Part shown: positions 16,836 through 25,400 of the stretch, one piece after another
Position numbering within the stretch: the first letter of the stretch is position 1
Layout of the letters: the number at the start of each line of letters is the position of its first letter
NCBI RefSeq assembly: GCF_006517235.1
Contig: NZ_CP041188.1
Location: forward strand, 2,232,001-2,296,000
DNA length: 64,000 nucleotides
From: Pseudarthrobacter sp. NIBRBAC000502772
GTDB lineage: Bacteria; Actinomycetota; Actinomycetes; Actinomycetales; Micrococcaceae
Direction of reading: 5' to 3'
Position numbers and translations under genes: made by a program
Notes under the pieces: model-generated
Database searches by the model: none
Seen by the model: only the letters and a program-made list of their open reading frames with translations
What the model was told of the DNA's origin: nothing

Positions 16836-16911
16836 ACGCGCAGCCTACTCGGCACGCATCACGTTCTGTCGCGCGAGCAGCGGCTCACAACATCCCCCAC
16901 CGGCCCGGAAA

Positions 16912-16928
16912 GGGATCCCTCTACGGGA
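16912..16928 (+). repeat. Island motif copy J
   Basis: GGGATCCCTCTACGGGA, with an AGGGATCCCT palindrome in its left half. It lies 69 nt downstream of the lipoprotein stop codon at 16998. Confidence 0.7.
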
Positions 16929-16997
16929 CGGCTTGACCAGCAGGCCTCTCGCTCGTTCTCCGACCAGTATTTAGTGCCCTGGGACTAGGTCCTGGTC

Positions 16998-17432
16998 TTA
17001 ACCGCCGGCCACGAGGATGTTCTCGTGGATCTTCTTGTAACCGGATGCTTCCAGCTCTTTCGTGTCGTACCCGTCGGACACGAGGATGGAGGATTCCTGG
17101 CTTGGTCCGCTAGTTCCCAAGAGCTGTCCCACGCGCGCCCCACCGGTGGTGCAAGTGGTGTGCCAGCCAGATGGGTTATCAACCGGAAAGACGGCCAAGC
17201 ATGCTGTCGATTTGTCGGCGTTCTGTCCAAGGAAGTACTTGTTCCCACCCGTTTCGGCAACAAGGAGCACCTTATCCAAGTCGGGTTGCCTAAAGTCAAC
17301 GCCTGCAGGAATCTCGTCCGTCGACGTAGCGGGACGCTCCAAGGCCTTGAATCCGGAAGGAGTCGAGCAACTGCTGAGCAGCAATCCCGACATGAGTGCG
17401 ACGGTTAGGAACGAAAATCGACGATGATTGAT
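16998..17432 (-). CDS. Putative lipoprotein, possibly with a non-canonical ATC start
   Basis: From the only canonical start (ATG at 17393) the protein begins inside what looks like a signal peptide. In-frame codons continue upstream to an ATC at 17430-17432, giving INHRRFSFLTVALMSGLLLSSC: a basic n-region, hydrophobic core and LSSC lipobox. GGGGG lies about 5-9 nt before the ATC. This suggests ATC initiation or a mutated ATG, making 144 residues with lipidated Cys22. The mature part includes DFRQPDLDKVLLVAETGG and a central Cys pair (TACLAV, TTCTTGG). No family recognised. If only the ATG at 17393 is used, the signal peptide is too short. Confidence 0.65.
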   Translation of the reverse strand: MNHRRFSFLTVALMSGLLLSSCSTPSGFKALERPATSTDEIPAGVDFRQPDLDKVLLVAETGGNKYFLGQNADKSTACLAVFPVDNPSGWHTTCTTGGARVGQLLGTSGPSQESSILVSDGYDTKELEASGYKKIHENILVAGG

Positions 17433-17507
17433 GGCGCTGCCCCCTCAGGCTTGGATGTGGAGCCATCCTATCCACACTCCCGACAGGCCGTGGAAGGGGC
17501 CTTGAGC

Positions 17508-17523
17508 GGAACCCTCAACGGGA
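17508..17523 (+). repeat. Island motif copy K
   Basis: GGAACCCTCAACGGGA. Flanking TTGAG (17502-17506) pairs with CTCAA inside the motif. Confidence 0.65.
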
Positions 17524-17556
17524 CAGTCATCACCGCGACCGAATGGAGGCGACCGT

Positions 17557-17832
17557 GTGGCCGATGCGGTCTGGGAGAAGAGGAGGACCAAGCCGCTATT
17601 TTCAGAACGGGAGGTTGTGCACGCGGGTTCGAACAACCAGGTGTTCAGAGACGGCTGCACACCATACTTTCGCGGATACGCCACGGCCGGTCACTATTCC
17701 TTCACCGGGGCACTCTGCAAAGTGGGCCAGAGTCACGTGTCCCTCCCGCCACACCGGGCATTACCTTCGCCGTCTCAGTGCCCCCGTTCATGGAATAGGC
17801 TCGGACTTCAGTCTGGGAAGGAAGGCTATTAG
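17557..17832 (+). CDS. Small hypothetical protein
   Basis: 91 residues from a GTG with GGAGG (about 17545-17549) 7 nt upstream. The sequence (MADAVWEKRRTKPLFSEREV, then GYATAGHYSFTGALCKVG) is balanced in composition with three cysteines, but the last third is Pro/Ser-rich and less convincing. No family recognised. Support comes from the ribosome site and from its position: a motif-like element (copy L) begins right after its stop codon, as for other island genes. A second frame from 17424 overlaps it and is judged non-coding. Confidence 0.45.
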   Translation: MADAVWEKRRTKPLFSEREVVHAGSNNQVFRDGCTPYFRGYATAGHYSFTGALCKVGQSHVSLPPHRALPSPSQCPRSWNRLGLQSGKEGY

Positions 17833-17836
17833 GGAC

Positions 17837-17852
17837 GGACCCTCCTGCCCGA
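17837..17852 (+). repeat. Island motif copy L, degenerate
   Basis: GGACCCTCCTGCCCGA, just after the stop of gene 17557-17832. The match to the consensus is partial. Confidence 0.35.
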
Positions 17853-17882
17853 TCGTCTGACGGAAGAATGAAGGTTTAGTGC

Positions 17883-18272
17883 ATGGATGCCGCACCCGAA
17901 TTTGTCAGGTACCAGGCAACACAACTGAATACCCGGGGGATCTACGTCGGCATATTCGGCTTGGCCAACGGATTGGCGAGGAGCGGAAAGCTAGGCGATG
18001 TGGACTACCAGTGGTGGCAGAACGCGAATGCCTGGTACGACGCTGCCTATCCCGACCCGAACCTTAGCGATCCCACCGTCTACGACCGCACTCATAATCT
18101 GTACGCCCAGGCATGGTTTAAAACCAGCGCCGTGCACCTGCTGGCCAGGATCCCCGGCTACCTGGATCTCCTGGACCGCTACGGGGTGCAATGGGAAGAA
18201 CTTCGTTCACCAGCCCCGGGGCATTTCCTCTATGAAGACGACGTTCAGGTGGTCGTGGACCCGCACCACTGA
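17883..18272 (+). CDS. Conserved-looking hypothetical protein
   Basis: 129 residues, soluble and rich in aromatic residues (DYQWWQNANAWYDAAYPDPN, then YAQAWFKTSAVHLLARIPGYLDLLDRYGV). The pattern suggests a compact helical fold acting on a small ligand, but I do not recognise the family. The ATG is preceded by GAAGG about 8-12 nt upstream. Motif M starts 20 nt after the stop. GC is higher than in several other island genes, so the island units do not share one origin. Confidence 0.7.
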   Translation: MDAAPEFVRYQATQLNTRGIYVGIFGLANGLARSGKLGDVDYQWWQNANAWYDAAYPDPNLSDPTVYDRTHNLYAQAWFKTSAVHLLARIPGYLDLLDRYGVQWEELRSPAPGHFLYEDDVQVVVDPHH

Positions 18273-18292
18273 GCAGTAATCCCGCACGCAGA

Positions 18293-18310
18293 GGGACCGG
18301 CTAACGGGCG
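18293..18310 (+). repeat. Island motif copy M
   Basis: GGGACCGGCTAACGGGCG. It matches the reverse complement of copy Q at 17 of 18 positions. CAGAG (18289-18293) and CTCTG (18314-18318) enclose it. Confidence 0.65.
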
Positions 18311-18341
18311 AGGCTCTGAAAGTTTCTGACAAACTAGCCGC

Positions 18342-18917
18342 ATGACCACGATCTTCACGCATAAGCCGACAATCGAGGGCAAACGCGTCAAACTGCGACC
18401 AGTTCAGGCTCAGGACGTACCTATATTGCATCGGATGCTTCAGGACGCCGAAGCCGCAATTCTGACCGGAACAGTGCACTCCAGCAGCCAGACAACGCTG
18501 CCTTGGACTGTTGATGACCTCCGCGTGACGTACGAACGCTGGAGCTCCGCTGATGACCGTCTCGTCCTCGCCGTGATCGATCAGGCGACGAACGCGATGG
18601 TTGGCGAAGTCGTCCTCAACGACTGGAACGAGTTGAATCGCTCCTGCGGCTTCCGCACTTTCCTTGGCGCCGAAGGCCGCGGCCGGGGGCTTGGAAGTGA
18701 GGCGACCGAGCTGATTGTCCGGCACGGCATACACGAGCTTGGTCTTCACCGAATAGGTCTCGAAGTTTACGCCTTCAACCCGCGCGCCCGGCATGTCTAC
18801 GAGAAAGTAGGATTCCGCTACGAAGGAACGGGCCGGGACGCGCTGTGGTTCGACGAGCAATGGATTGACGTCCACTACATGTCGATCCTTGAAACCGACG
18901 TACCACTGAGTCAATAG
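18342..18917 (+). CDS. GNAT family N-acetyltransferase (RimJ/RimL type)
   Basis: 191 residues with the RimJ/L layout: an N-terminal strand with GKRVKLRPVQAQDVPILHRM, the AVIDQATNAMVGEVVLNDW strands, the acetyl-CoA loop AEGRGRGLGSEA (about residues 109-120), and a C-terminal NPRARHVYEKVGFRYEG motif. Such enzymes acetylate protein N-termini, amino sugars or antibiotics; the substrate is not predictable. There is no Shine-Dalgarno; CAAACT lies 6 nt before the ATG. The stop codon abuts motif copy N, the tightest gene-motif junction in the island. Confidence 0.88.
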   Translation: MTTIFTHKPTIEGKRVKLRPVQAQDVPILHRMLQDAEAAILTGTVHSSSQTTLPWTVDDLRVTYERWSSADDRLVLAVIDQATNAMVGEVVLNDWNELNRSCGFRTFLGAEGRGRGLGSEATELIVRHGIHELGLHRIGLEVYAFNPRARHVYEKVGFRYEGTGRDALWFDEQWIDVHYMSILETDVPLSQ

Positions 18918-18918
18918 A

Positions 18919-18935
18919 GGATCGACTAGCGGGCG
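18919..18935 (+). repeat. Island motif copy N
   Basis: GGATCGACTAGCGGGCG begins 1 nt after the GNAT stop codon (TAG at 18915-18917). A very degenerate further copy (GGAACCGTTGTCGCGGGA) may lie at 19075-19092. Confidence 0.55.
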
Positions 18936-19157
18936 CTTTGGTAAAATCACGGCCGGCGGTTGAAATGTGCTCCTACCGATGAATTTGCGCATCAGCGAAA
19001 CAGCGCCAGCTCCACCACATCATGAGGCCTCATGGGCGTGGGCAACTAGGGAGACGCTGCCCAATGGCAGGAGCGGAACCGTTGTCGCGGGAGGGGCGCG
19101 TGGCATCCCCATCGACAACACGGAGCAGCGTTAAAGGAGTAATACTCCACCTGGATT

Positions 19158-19207
19158 GTCACTTTTTTCGATGAAGCGTCTTGTTGCTAGTTGTGTGAAA
19201 AAGTGAC
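19158..19207. terminator. Inverted repeat around the stop codon of gene 19187-20089
   Basis: GTCACTTTTTTC (19158-19169) and GAAAAAGTGAC (19197-19207) form an 11-bp stem with a loop of about 27 nt that includes the TAG stop. On the minus strand it could act as a weak terminator or 3' stabiliser. Confidence 0.4.
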
Positions 19208-20089
19208 GCTATTTCCACCGAGTCCATCAATGCGGACTTTGAAGGTAGGTTCAGAAGCGTCGTTGAAATTCCAGCCACTTCTCAAAGTTGAGCTTTGTCC
19301 TGGTTCAAGTTTTGCATCCCAGTAGGCTTCCACTACGTCATCCTGGACGGAACGGACATCAAAGTCGCCATCCATAGCACTGTTGGCGACTAACTCGACA
19401 TCACTACGTCCCAAGACGACCCCTTCGGACAAATTCTTGATAGTGACATCGAAGTAAAGGTTGTCAGCACCTTTCTCTTGTGTACCTCCAAGGGTCGTGC
19501 TAGCGAAGTCAGCGTCTTTCCCAGGCTCGAATTCTTGAGGTTCTTGCACCGTGATCTCGAGCAAAACCTTATCCCCACTACGTCGAGAATCTTCATATAT
19601 CGCAGTTTGCCCATACAAGCATTTGCCGAAGTTCTCATCGATGTTGCAAGTCGTGTCTTCAACTTTGGCTTGTGGCTCAATAGCTGTGACCACAGGAGCA
19701 GGAGTCGGGGGCTCGGCTGATGGTGTCGTTGCTTCAGCCGGCACGGTTGCTTCAGTCGGAGCGGTCTGGGCTTGGGTTTCTACGACTAAGGACGGGGTCG
19801 GCGACGGAAGCGCCTCAGCACTGCTGTTTGAACTACCCCCTCCCCCGAATGCACTGGCGATGAGCGATCCGACGAAGAGAAGTGCGAGCAGGCCGCCACC
19901 CGCCCCGACCAATTTCCACGGAGTCTCTGGTTTCGGACGCCGGAAGGTCAGCTCCGACCGCACTGTCCCCTGTTCCTGAGAGACGAACTCCCAGCCCTCT
20001 TTCTCTAATTTGGCTCTAGTCCTGGCCTCCAGGCCGCGAACCGTCTTGACGGACCTCGTCTCGTACTTCACACCTGTTGCTGTCGTCAT
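19187..20089 (-). CDS. Membrane-anchored hypothetical protein with extracytoplasmic C-terminal domain
   Basis: 300 residues from the ATG at 20089 (GGGAG just upstream; a longer start at 20116 lacks one). A cytoplasmic N-terminal segment (about 1-55) has RTRAKLEKEGWEFVSQEQG and FRRPKP. A membrane helix follows at about 60-82 (LVGAGGGLLALLFVGSLIAS), then a Pro/Thr/Ala-rich spacer. The outer domain contains two cysteines (DTTCNIDENFGKCLYG) and beta strands such as YFDVTIKNLSEGVVLG, resembling DUF4352/immunoglobulin-like secreted domains. Function unknown. GC is near 52%, much lower than the core, supporting horizontal origin. It is the longest gene of the island. Confidence 0.75.
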   Translation of the reverse strand: MTTATGVKYETRSVKTVRGLEARTRAKLEKEGWEFVSQEQGTVRSELTFRRPKPETPWKLVGAGGGLLALLFVGSLIASAFGGGGSSNSSAEALPSPTPSLVVETQAQTAPTEATVPAEATTPSAEPPTPAPVVTAIEPQAKVEDTTCNIDENFGKCLYGQTAIYEDSRRSGDKVLLEITVQEPQEFEPGKDADFASTTLGGTQEKGADNLYFDVTIKNLSEGVVLGRSDVELVANSAMDGDFDVRSVQDDVVEAYWDAKLEPGQSSTLRSGWNFNDASEPTFKVRIDGLGGNSVTFSHN

Positions 20090-20232
20090 ATTGCTCCCTC
20101 TTGGCCTGGACATCAAGCACTCTTCGAGAGCTTAGAGTGACGCGACCTTTCCCCAAAACGCCACCATCTATCGCTGCATTTCACAGCGGAACCACTCCCC
20201 CCGGCCACGGCCGGTCAGAGCTGTCTCAGTAA

Positions 20233-20250
20233 CCGATCCCCCCACGGGCG
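20233..20250 (+). repeat. Island motif copy P
   Basis: CCGATCCCCCCACGGGCG, 60 nt downstream (minus strand) of the DUF1304 gene stop. Confidence 0.45.
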
Positions 20251-20310
20251 CTGCTGTGACGCGTAGCAACCAAAAACGCCGCCACTAGCATTCGCCAACC
20301 ACACCACCCC

Positions 20311-20694
20311 CTAGTGAAAGAGAACGTAGAAGACGATTGCCAGCGCCGGGAAGAGCGCCTGGCCGATGGCGCTGACCAAAAGGCGCTTCTCTGTGACCCA
20401 CAGCCAGAAACCAAGGAAGACGTGGCACGAGCAGCAGAAGATAACTATGGCCGACCCGCTGGCGGGATTGCCTGAGAAGTTCACCAGCCACAGGCCCACT
20501 GCGATGCCCAAGCCGAAGGTGATGTTGTAGGCGCCAACATTCATCGCCCACATCCGCACTGCGCGCACGTCTTCCGGCCTAATCAGGAAGATCCGGTGGA
20601 GCCGTTGATCGCCATGGAAGAAGATCTCCAGGATGCCAACGCTTATCAGCGCCAGGCCGGTGGATCCGGCGAGTATCTGGCTCAGCACATTCAT
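20311..20694 (-). CDS. DUF1304 family membrane protein
   Basis: 127 residues with four hydrophobic helices (ILAGSTGLALISVGILEIFF, a middle pair with NITFGLGIAVGLWL and SAIVIFCCSCHVFLGFWLW, and ALFPALAIVFYVLF). The early E-I-F-F-H motif followed by a polar loop, and the central MWAMNVGAYNITFG, are characteristic of DUF1304. Function unknown. A TAGGAG site lies 6-7 nt before the ATG. It is the last recognisable gene on the right side of the island. Confidence 0.85.
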   Translation of the reverse strand: MNVLSQILAGSTGLALISVGILEIFFHGDQRLHRIFLIRPEDVRAVRMWAMNVGAYNITFGLGIAVGLWLVNFSGNPASGSAIVIFCCSCHVFLGFWLWVTEKRLLVSAIGQALFPALAIVFYVLFH

Positions 20695-21447
20695 GCCGCG
20701 CTCCTAGGCCAATCTTGCAATCTCCGCTTCTTGCGTGCAGGTTACGCTTCAGGCGCGAAGACCTTCAAGGGTCGGCTTGCAAACGCAGTCCACTACCCAT
20801 GCCCGCCCGCCTCCAGCCCGGCCCCAACAGCCCGCCTTAAACGCATCCGTCTCCGCTGACCTACGGCTCTTCAACCACAGTGCCGCAGCCCGAACCTGCC
20901 TAGTATCGAGACAGGTTCTGCATGTTGTGCAACGGGGCGAGGGGCAGCAGCCAACTTTTGGATATCCCTGTCGCCCAGCTCTTGGATTGAAAATCTCTCG
21001 GCTGCCGATTGAGCGCCCGTAAGCCGGTCCCTCACCGGTGCAATCCTTTCTCAAAATTTTCGGATCTCGATCGCCGCGTTTCCGCAGCCGGACCATTCCC
21101 GTAAGACCCGCCCGCAAAAATGCCCGGTGAAGGGAGGGCAAACGGGACATTCAAGACCTTGACCGGATTCCTCGACAGATAGGCGCGATTATCCACGAAC
21201 GCCCACCTCAATGGTCACGAAGTCAAGCTCAGCAGTGGGAGGCTCGGTCCACGATCATCCCCTCTACCGAGCCATCGACTGCTCAGACGACGCCGCATGA
21301 CCTCTTAGCCTGAAATTTCCGTACCGAACCTCCTCGGACCCCGAACGCACGCGCCACCGAGACTTGTGCAGGGGACTTCGGACATTCGCTACAGACGCGT
21401 CTTCGGCAAATGACACCAGCAGGTTACCTCAGCCGGTCAGCTCAGGC
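20695..21447. other. Gene-free right end of the island
   Basis: 753 bp without a supportable gene. Frames such as 20749-21150 on the minus strand are Arg/Gly/Cys-rich and unlike protein. It holds motif copy Q and a GGCTCGGT/ACCGAGCC inverted repeat (21241-21248, 21266-21273) whose loop contains CCCTCTACC, a motif-like string. It may carry decayed coding remnants. Confidence 0.5.
21014..21031 (-). repeat. Island motif copy Q, inverted
   Basis: The reverse complement reads GGGACCGGCTTACGGGCG, one mismatch from copy M, in opposite orientation near the right edge of the island. Confidence 0.65.
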
Positions 21448-22341
21448 TCAGTGCTTGCCGGCCACCCAGGCAGCGGCCTGGGCCAGTGACGGGTGCTGCC
21501 ACTGGAAGCCGGCTGCTTCCAGTGCCGCCGGTTCCATCCGCTGGCTGGGAAGGATGAGTTCATCGGCCAGCTGACCCAGGACCAGGCGCAGGGCCGGTGA
21601 CGGTACCCGGAAAAATGCCGGCCGGTGGAGCGCGGATGCCAAGGCGCCCACCAACGCGTTGACGTCAGCGCTTTCGGGGGCGCAGACGTTGACCGGTCCG
21701 TGGAGCCCGGAGTCCGCGAGGAACATAAATGCTGCGGCGACGTCCGGAAGAGTGATCCACGGCCAGTACTGCCGGCCGTGGCCGAGTGGACCGCCCACCC
21801 CGAGGCGAAGCAGCGGCAGCAGCCGGCCCAGCGCGCCGCCTGTGGGGCTGAGAACAACACCGGTGCGTGGTGTGACCACGCGGACGCCGGCCGGCGCCCG
21901 ATGGGCGGCGGCCTCCCACTCGACGCAGATACGTGACAGAACACCCGTGCCCGGCGACGCGTTCTCCCGGAGCTGGGCGGACCCGGAATCGCCGTAGTAC
22001 CCGGACGCCGACTGGCTGATAAACGTACGCGGCGGGTCGTCAAGCGTGGCCATGGCCGCGGTCAGGGTGCCGGTGGCTGCCAAACGCGAAGTCATCAGCT
22101 CGTCGACCCGGCGTCTGGTCCAGGGTCTGTCCCCTATCCCGGCACCGGAGAGGTTGACCACTGCGTCCGCGCCGGCCAGCGCCGCCGGATCCAGGCGGCG
22201 CGCTGCGGGGTCCCAGCGGATTTCGGCCGCGGACGTGGGCTCGCGTCGGACGAGCGTGGTCACGTCATGGCCGGCCTCTCGCAGCGTTGCGGACAAATGG
22301 GTCCCGATCAGCCCTGAGGCCCCGGCAATGACGATGTGCAT
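21448..22341 (-). CDS. TIGR01777 family NAD-dependent epimerase-like protein
   Basis: 297 residues of the extended short-chain dehydrogenase fold. It opens with the dinucleotide loop GASGLIG (about residues 7-13), has the SASGYYGDSG active-site region, and has the DUF1731-like C-terminal domain with PSPALRLVLGQLADELILPSQR. The physiological substrate is unknown. In M. tuberculosis a TIGR01777 gene lies between dlaT and lipB; here the same neighbours are separated by the kinase gene, island and Tricorn gene. The ATG at 22341 is chosen because the Rossmann strand begins there; eight extra upstream codons (MRAVVRWI) are less likely. Confidence 0.9.
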   Translation of the reverse strand: MHIVIAGASGLIGTHLSATLREAGHDVTTLVRREPTSAAEIRWDPAARRLDPAALAGADAVVNLSGAGIGDRPWTRRRVDELMTSRLAATGTLTAAMATLDDPPRTFISQSASGYYGDSGSAQLRENASPGTGVLSRICVEWEAAAHRAPAGVRVVTPRTGVVLSPTGGALGRLLPLLRLGVGGPLGHGRQYWPWITLPDVAAAFMFLADSGLHGPVNVCAPESADVNALVGALASALHRPAFFRVPSPALRLVLGQLADELILPSQRMEPAALEAAGFQWQHPSLAQAAAWVAGKH

Positions 22342-22414
22342 GATCCATCTCACCACGGCCCGCACGCCGTCGGTACCTCCCCGGACCGTACCGGGAGTTG
22401 ACTATGATCGAACG

Positions 22415-25400
22415 ATGACTTCTTCGAGCTACTTCCGGTTTCCGCATGTCCACGGCGATCTGGTCACGTTTGTGGCAGAGGACGACGTATGGATCGCGCC
22501 GCTAAGCGGCGGCCGCGCCTGGCGGGTTTCATCACTGCAGCTGCCCGCCCGCAATCCGCGGTTTACCCCTGACGGCAAACGGCTGGTCTGGACTGTCATC
22601 CAGGGAACCGCCCCGGAAGTGGTCTCGGCGGAGGTGGACGGCGGTGGCTACCGGCAACTGACGTATTTCGGCCACGCCACAACCAGGGTCAAAGGCTTCA
22701 CCGCAGCCGGCGACGCAGTAGTGACCAGCGCGTTCCGCCAGGCTGAAAGCCGGCACACCTACGCTTACAGCGTCCCGGTCGACGGCGGGTCTGCTGAGGA
22801 GCTCCCCTTCGGACCCGTCGAATCCGTGGCCTTTGGTCCGGAAGTGGGGGACGAGCGGCCGGTTGTCCTGGCCAGCGTGCTCTCCCGTGAACCGGCCTGG
22901 TGGAAGCGGTACCGCGGCGGCACCGCCGGCAAGCTCTGGATTGACGCCGACGGAAACGGGGAGTTCGAGCGCCTGGTTCCCCACCTCGACGGAAACCTCG
23001 CAGATCCGATGTGGGTGGACGGGCGCATCGCGTTCCTGTCAGACCACGAGGGTTACGGAAACCTGTACTCGGTGCTGCCCGGCGGCGGCGATCTTCGTCG
23101 GCACACCGACCACGAGGACTTCTACGTCCGGCACGCGTCCACCGACGGTGGGCGGGTCATCTTCGAATCTGCCGGTGAGCTCTGGATCCTGCACGATCTG
23201 TCCTCTGCCGCGGTACGGCTGGACATCTCGCTGGGTTCCGCGTCGCAATCGCGTCGCCCAGGCCTGCTGAAAACCTCCAAACACCTTGGCACGGTGGTGC
23301 CGGATGACAGCGGCTCGGCCAGCGCAGTGGAGGCCCATGGGACCCTTCACTGGCTCCGTCACCAGGACGGCCCCTCCCGTATCGTCGAGGCCACCCCGGG
23401 TGTCCGGGCACGGCTCCCCAGGCCGCTCGACGGCGGCCGCCTCGCTTACGTCGCCGACCACGACGGCGTGGAGGCGATCTACATCAAGGAGATTGCCGCG
23501 CAGGTTCCCGATACCGTGGTCCCTGCCGTCACGGCAGCCCCGGCTGCCGTACCCGCTGCAGCTGCTCGGGACCAACTGGAAGCGCCACTGCCGCGCCCGG
23601 TTCCCGCGGCGGCATCGTCCGCACCGGTGACTGCCGACGTCGTTGTTTCGGTGCCTGATGACTCCCGGGCCGAGGACTCCCCGGCTGACACCGCCCACGG
23701 CCCGTCGGAAGCCGACGTCGACGCAGGACGGGCCGGCCTGCCGACCCGCATCGCCTTCCCGAAGCCGTCACGCGCCAGCGCCCTGGAAGCTAGCCCCGAT
23801 GGCCGGTGGCTTGCGGTGGGTACCTCCTTCGGGGATGTCTATGTGGCGGACACAGCCACCGGGGACCTGGCCCTCGTCACCAGCATCGGCGAGGGCAGCA
23901 TCGCGGAACTCGCGTGGTCGCCTGACTCCCAGTGGCTTGCCTGGTCCGAACCTGTCACCTCGTTCGGCTCCCGGAGCCGGCTCCGGCTGGCCAATGCCGC
24001 GGACCTGGCGGGCGGCATCGTCGAGGTCACTGACGGCCGTTTCTGCGATGGGTCCCCAAGCTTCACGCCGGACGGTAAGTTCCTGGCCTTCCTGTCCAAC
24101 CGCAGCTTTGATCCGGTGTATGACGGGCATTCGTTCGACCTGTCCTTCCCCAGCCCCATCAAGCCGTACCTGGTGGCACTGGCCGCCACGACGCCGTCGC
24201 CGTTTGGCCCCGCCGTTGACCTGTCCCCTGCCGCACACACGGACAGTGCGGATACGACGGACGCAGACGCCGCGGCAGGTCCCGCGGTCCGCGTGGATCC
24301 GGCCGGGCTGGCCCACCGGGTCATCGGCGTTCCGGTGCCGCAGGGCAACTACACGTCACTCACGTCAACGGAGGGTGCACTGCTATGGCTGGACTGGGCT
24401 CTGGCAGGCGTCACCGGCGACGGCAAAGCCAGCCAGGAAGACAAGGACGCCCGCCCCAGCCTGGTCCGGTTCGACCTTGCCCGCCGTAAGTCCGCCACGC
24501 TGGTGGAAGCCCTGGACAGCTACCGGCTCTCCGGCGATGGCAAGAAAGTAGTGCTGGTCAACGACAAGCAGGTCAGCGTGGTTCCTTCTGCTGCCAAAGC
24601 CGATGAGGAATCCGGCCAACTGGTCAAGGTGGACCTGGGGCGCATCCGCGTGATGATGGACCCCCTCAGCGTCTGGGGCCAGGCGTTCGACGAAGCCTGG
24701 CGCCTGCAGCGCGATTTCTTCTGGGCCGAAGACATGGCAGGACAGGACTGGGAGTCGATCCACAAGCGGTACCGTCCGATCGTTGACCGGTTGGGGTCCC
24801 ACGACGACCTGGTGGACCTGCTCTGGGAGCTCCACGGCGAGCTGGGCACCTCGCACGCCTACGTTCGGCCCGCAGCCGTCACGGAAAACGGCAGCAACGG
24901 CCAGGGTCGGCTTGGCGCAGACTTCGCGTTCACACCGGCGGGCTGGGAGATCACCCGCATCCTGGCCGGCGAGTCCTCGGACCCGCTGGCCACCTCGCCG
25001 CTGACCCGGCCGGGCGCTGCCGCCATGGCCGGGGACGTAGTACTGGCCATCGACGGTGTGCCGCTGTCCGCCACGGTGAGCCCCGCAATGCAGCTGGTGG
25101 GCGCCGCCGGACGGGCTGTGGAGCTGACATTACGCAACGGAGCCGGGCATGGAGTGGAGGCAGGGGAGCAGCGGCGGATTGCTGTGATCCCGGTCAAGGA
25201 CGAGGAGCGCCTGCGCTACCAGGAGTGGGTGGCCGCGAACCGCAGGATTGTCCGGGAGGCCTCCGGCGGGCGCTACGGGTACCTGCATATCCCGGACATG
25301 ATGGCCAACGGCTGGGCGCAGCTGCACCGCGACCTGGACACCGAAACTGCCCTGGACGGACTCATCGTGGATGTCCGCCGGAACCGTGGCGGACACACAT

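Larger units (their letters stand above)
11392..21420. other. Accessory gene island with an interspersed motif array
   Basis: About 10 kb inserted between the kinase gene and the TIGR01777 epimerase gene. It contains short, mostly single-gene units on both strands, often with lower GC and more varied codon use than the core. Roughly fifteen copies of a 16-19 bp motif (GGRAHCSSTCTAMCGGG-like) punctuate the spaces between genes, mostly just 3' of stop codons. No integrase, transposase, tRNA gene or obvious att duplication is visible. The borders are approximate: the first motif is at 11499 and the last at 21031. Confidence 0.7.

Noticed and set aside
18207..18992. 261-codon minus-strand gene opposite the GNAT
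   Set aside because: Antisense shadow of the RimJ/RimL-type acetyltransferase, whose motifs are clear.
11499..21031. Integron cassette array with attC sites
   Set aside because: The motif lacks paired RYYYAAC/GTTRRRY core sites, genes lie on both strands, and no IntI-type integrase is visible. The layout similarity is noted but the name is not used.
11499..21031. CRISPR array
   Set aside because: Repeats are degenerate, spaced by hundreds of base pairs and separated by genes; no cas genes are present.
20749..21150. 133-codon minus-strand gene
   Set aside because: Arg/Gly/Cys-rich composition, no ribosome site, and motif copy Q lies inside it.
22046..22414. N-terminal extension of the Tricorn gene
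   Set aside because: Overlaps the epimerase gene antisense and is Arg/Ser-rich; homology and a promoter-like hexamer place the start at 22415.
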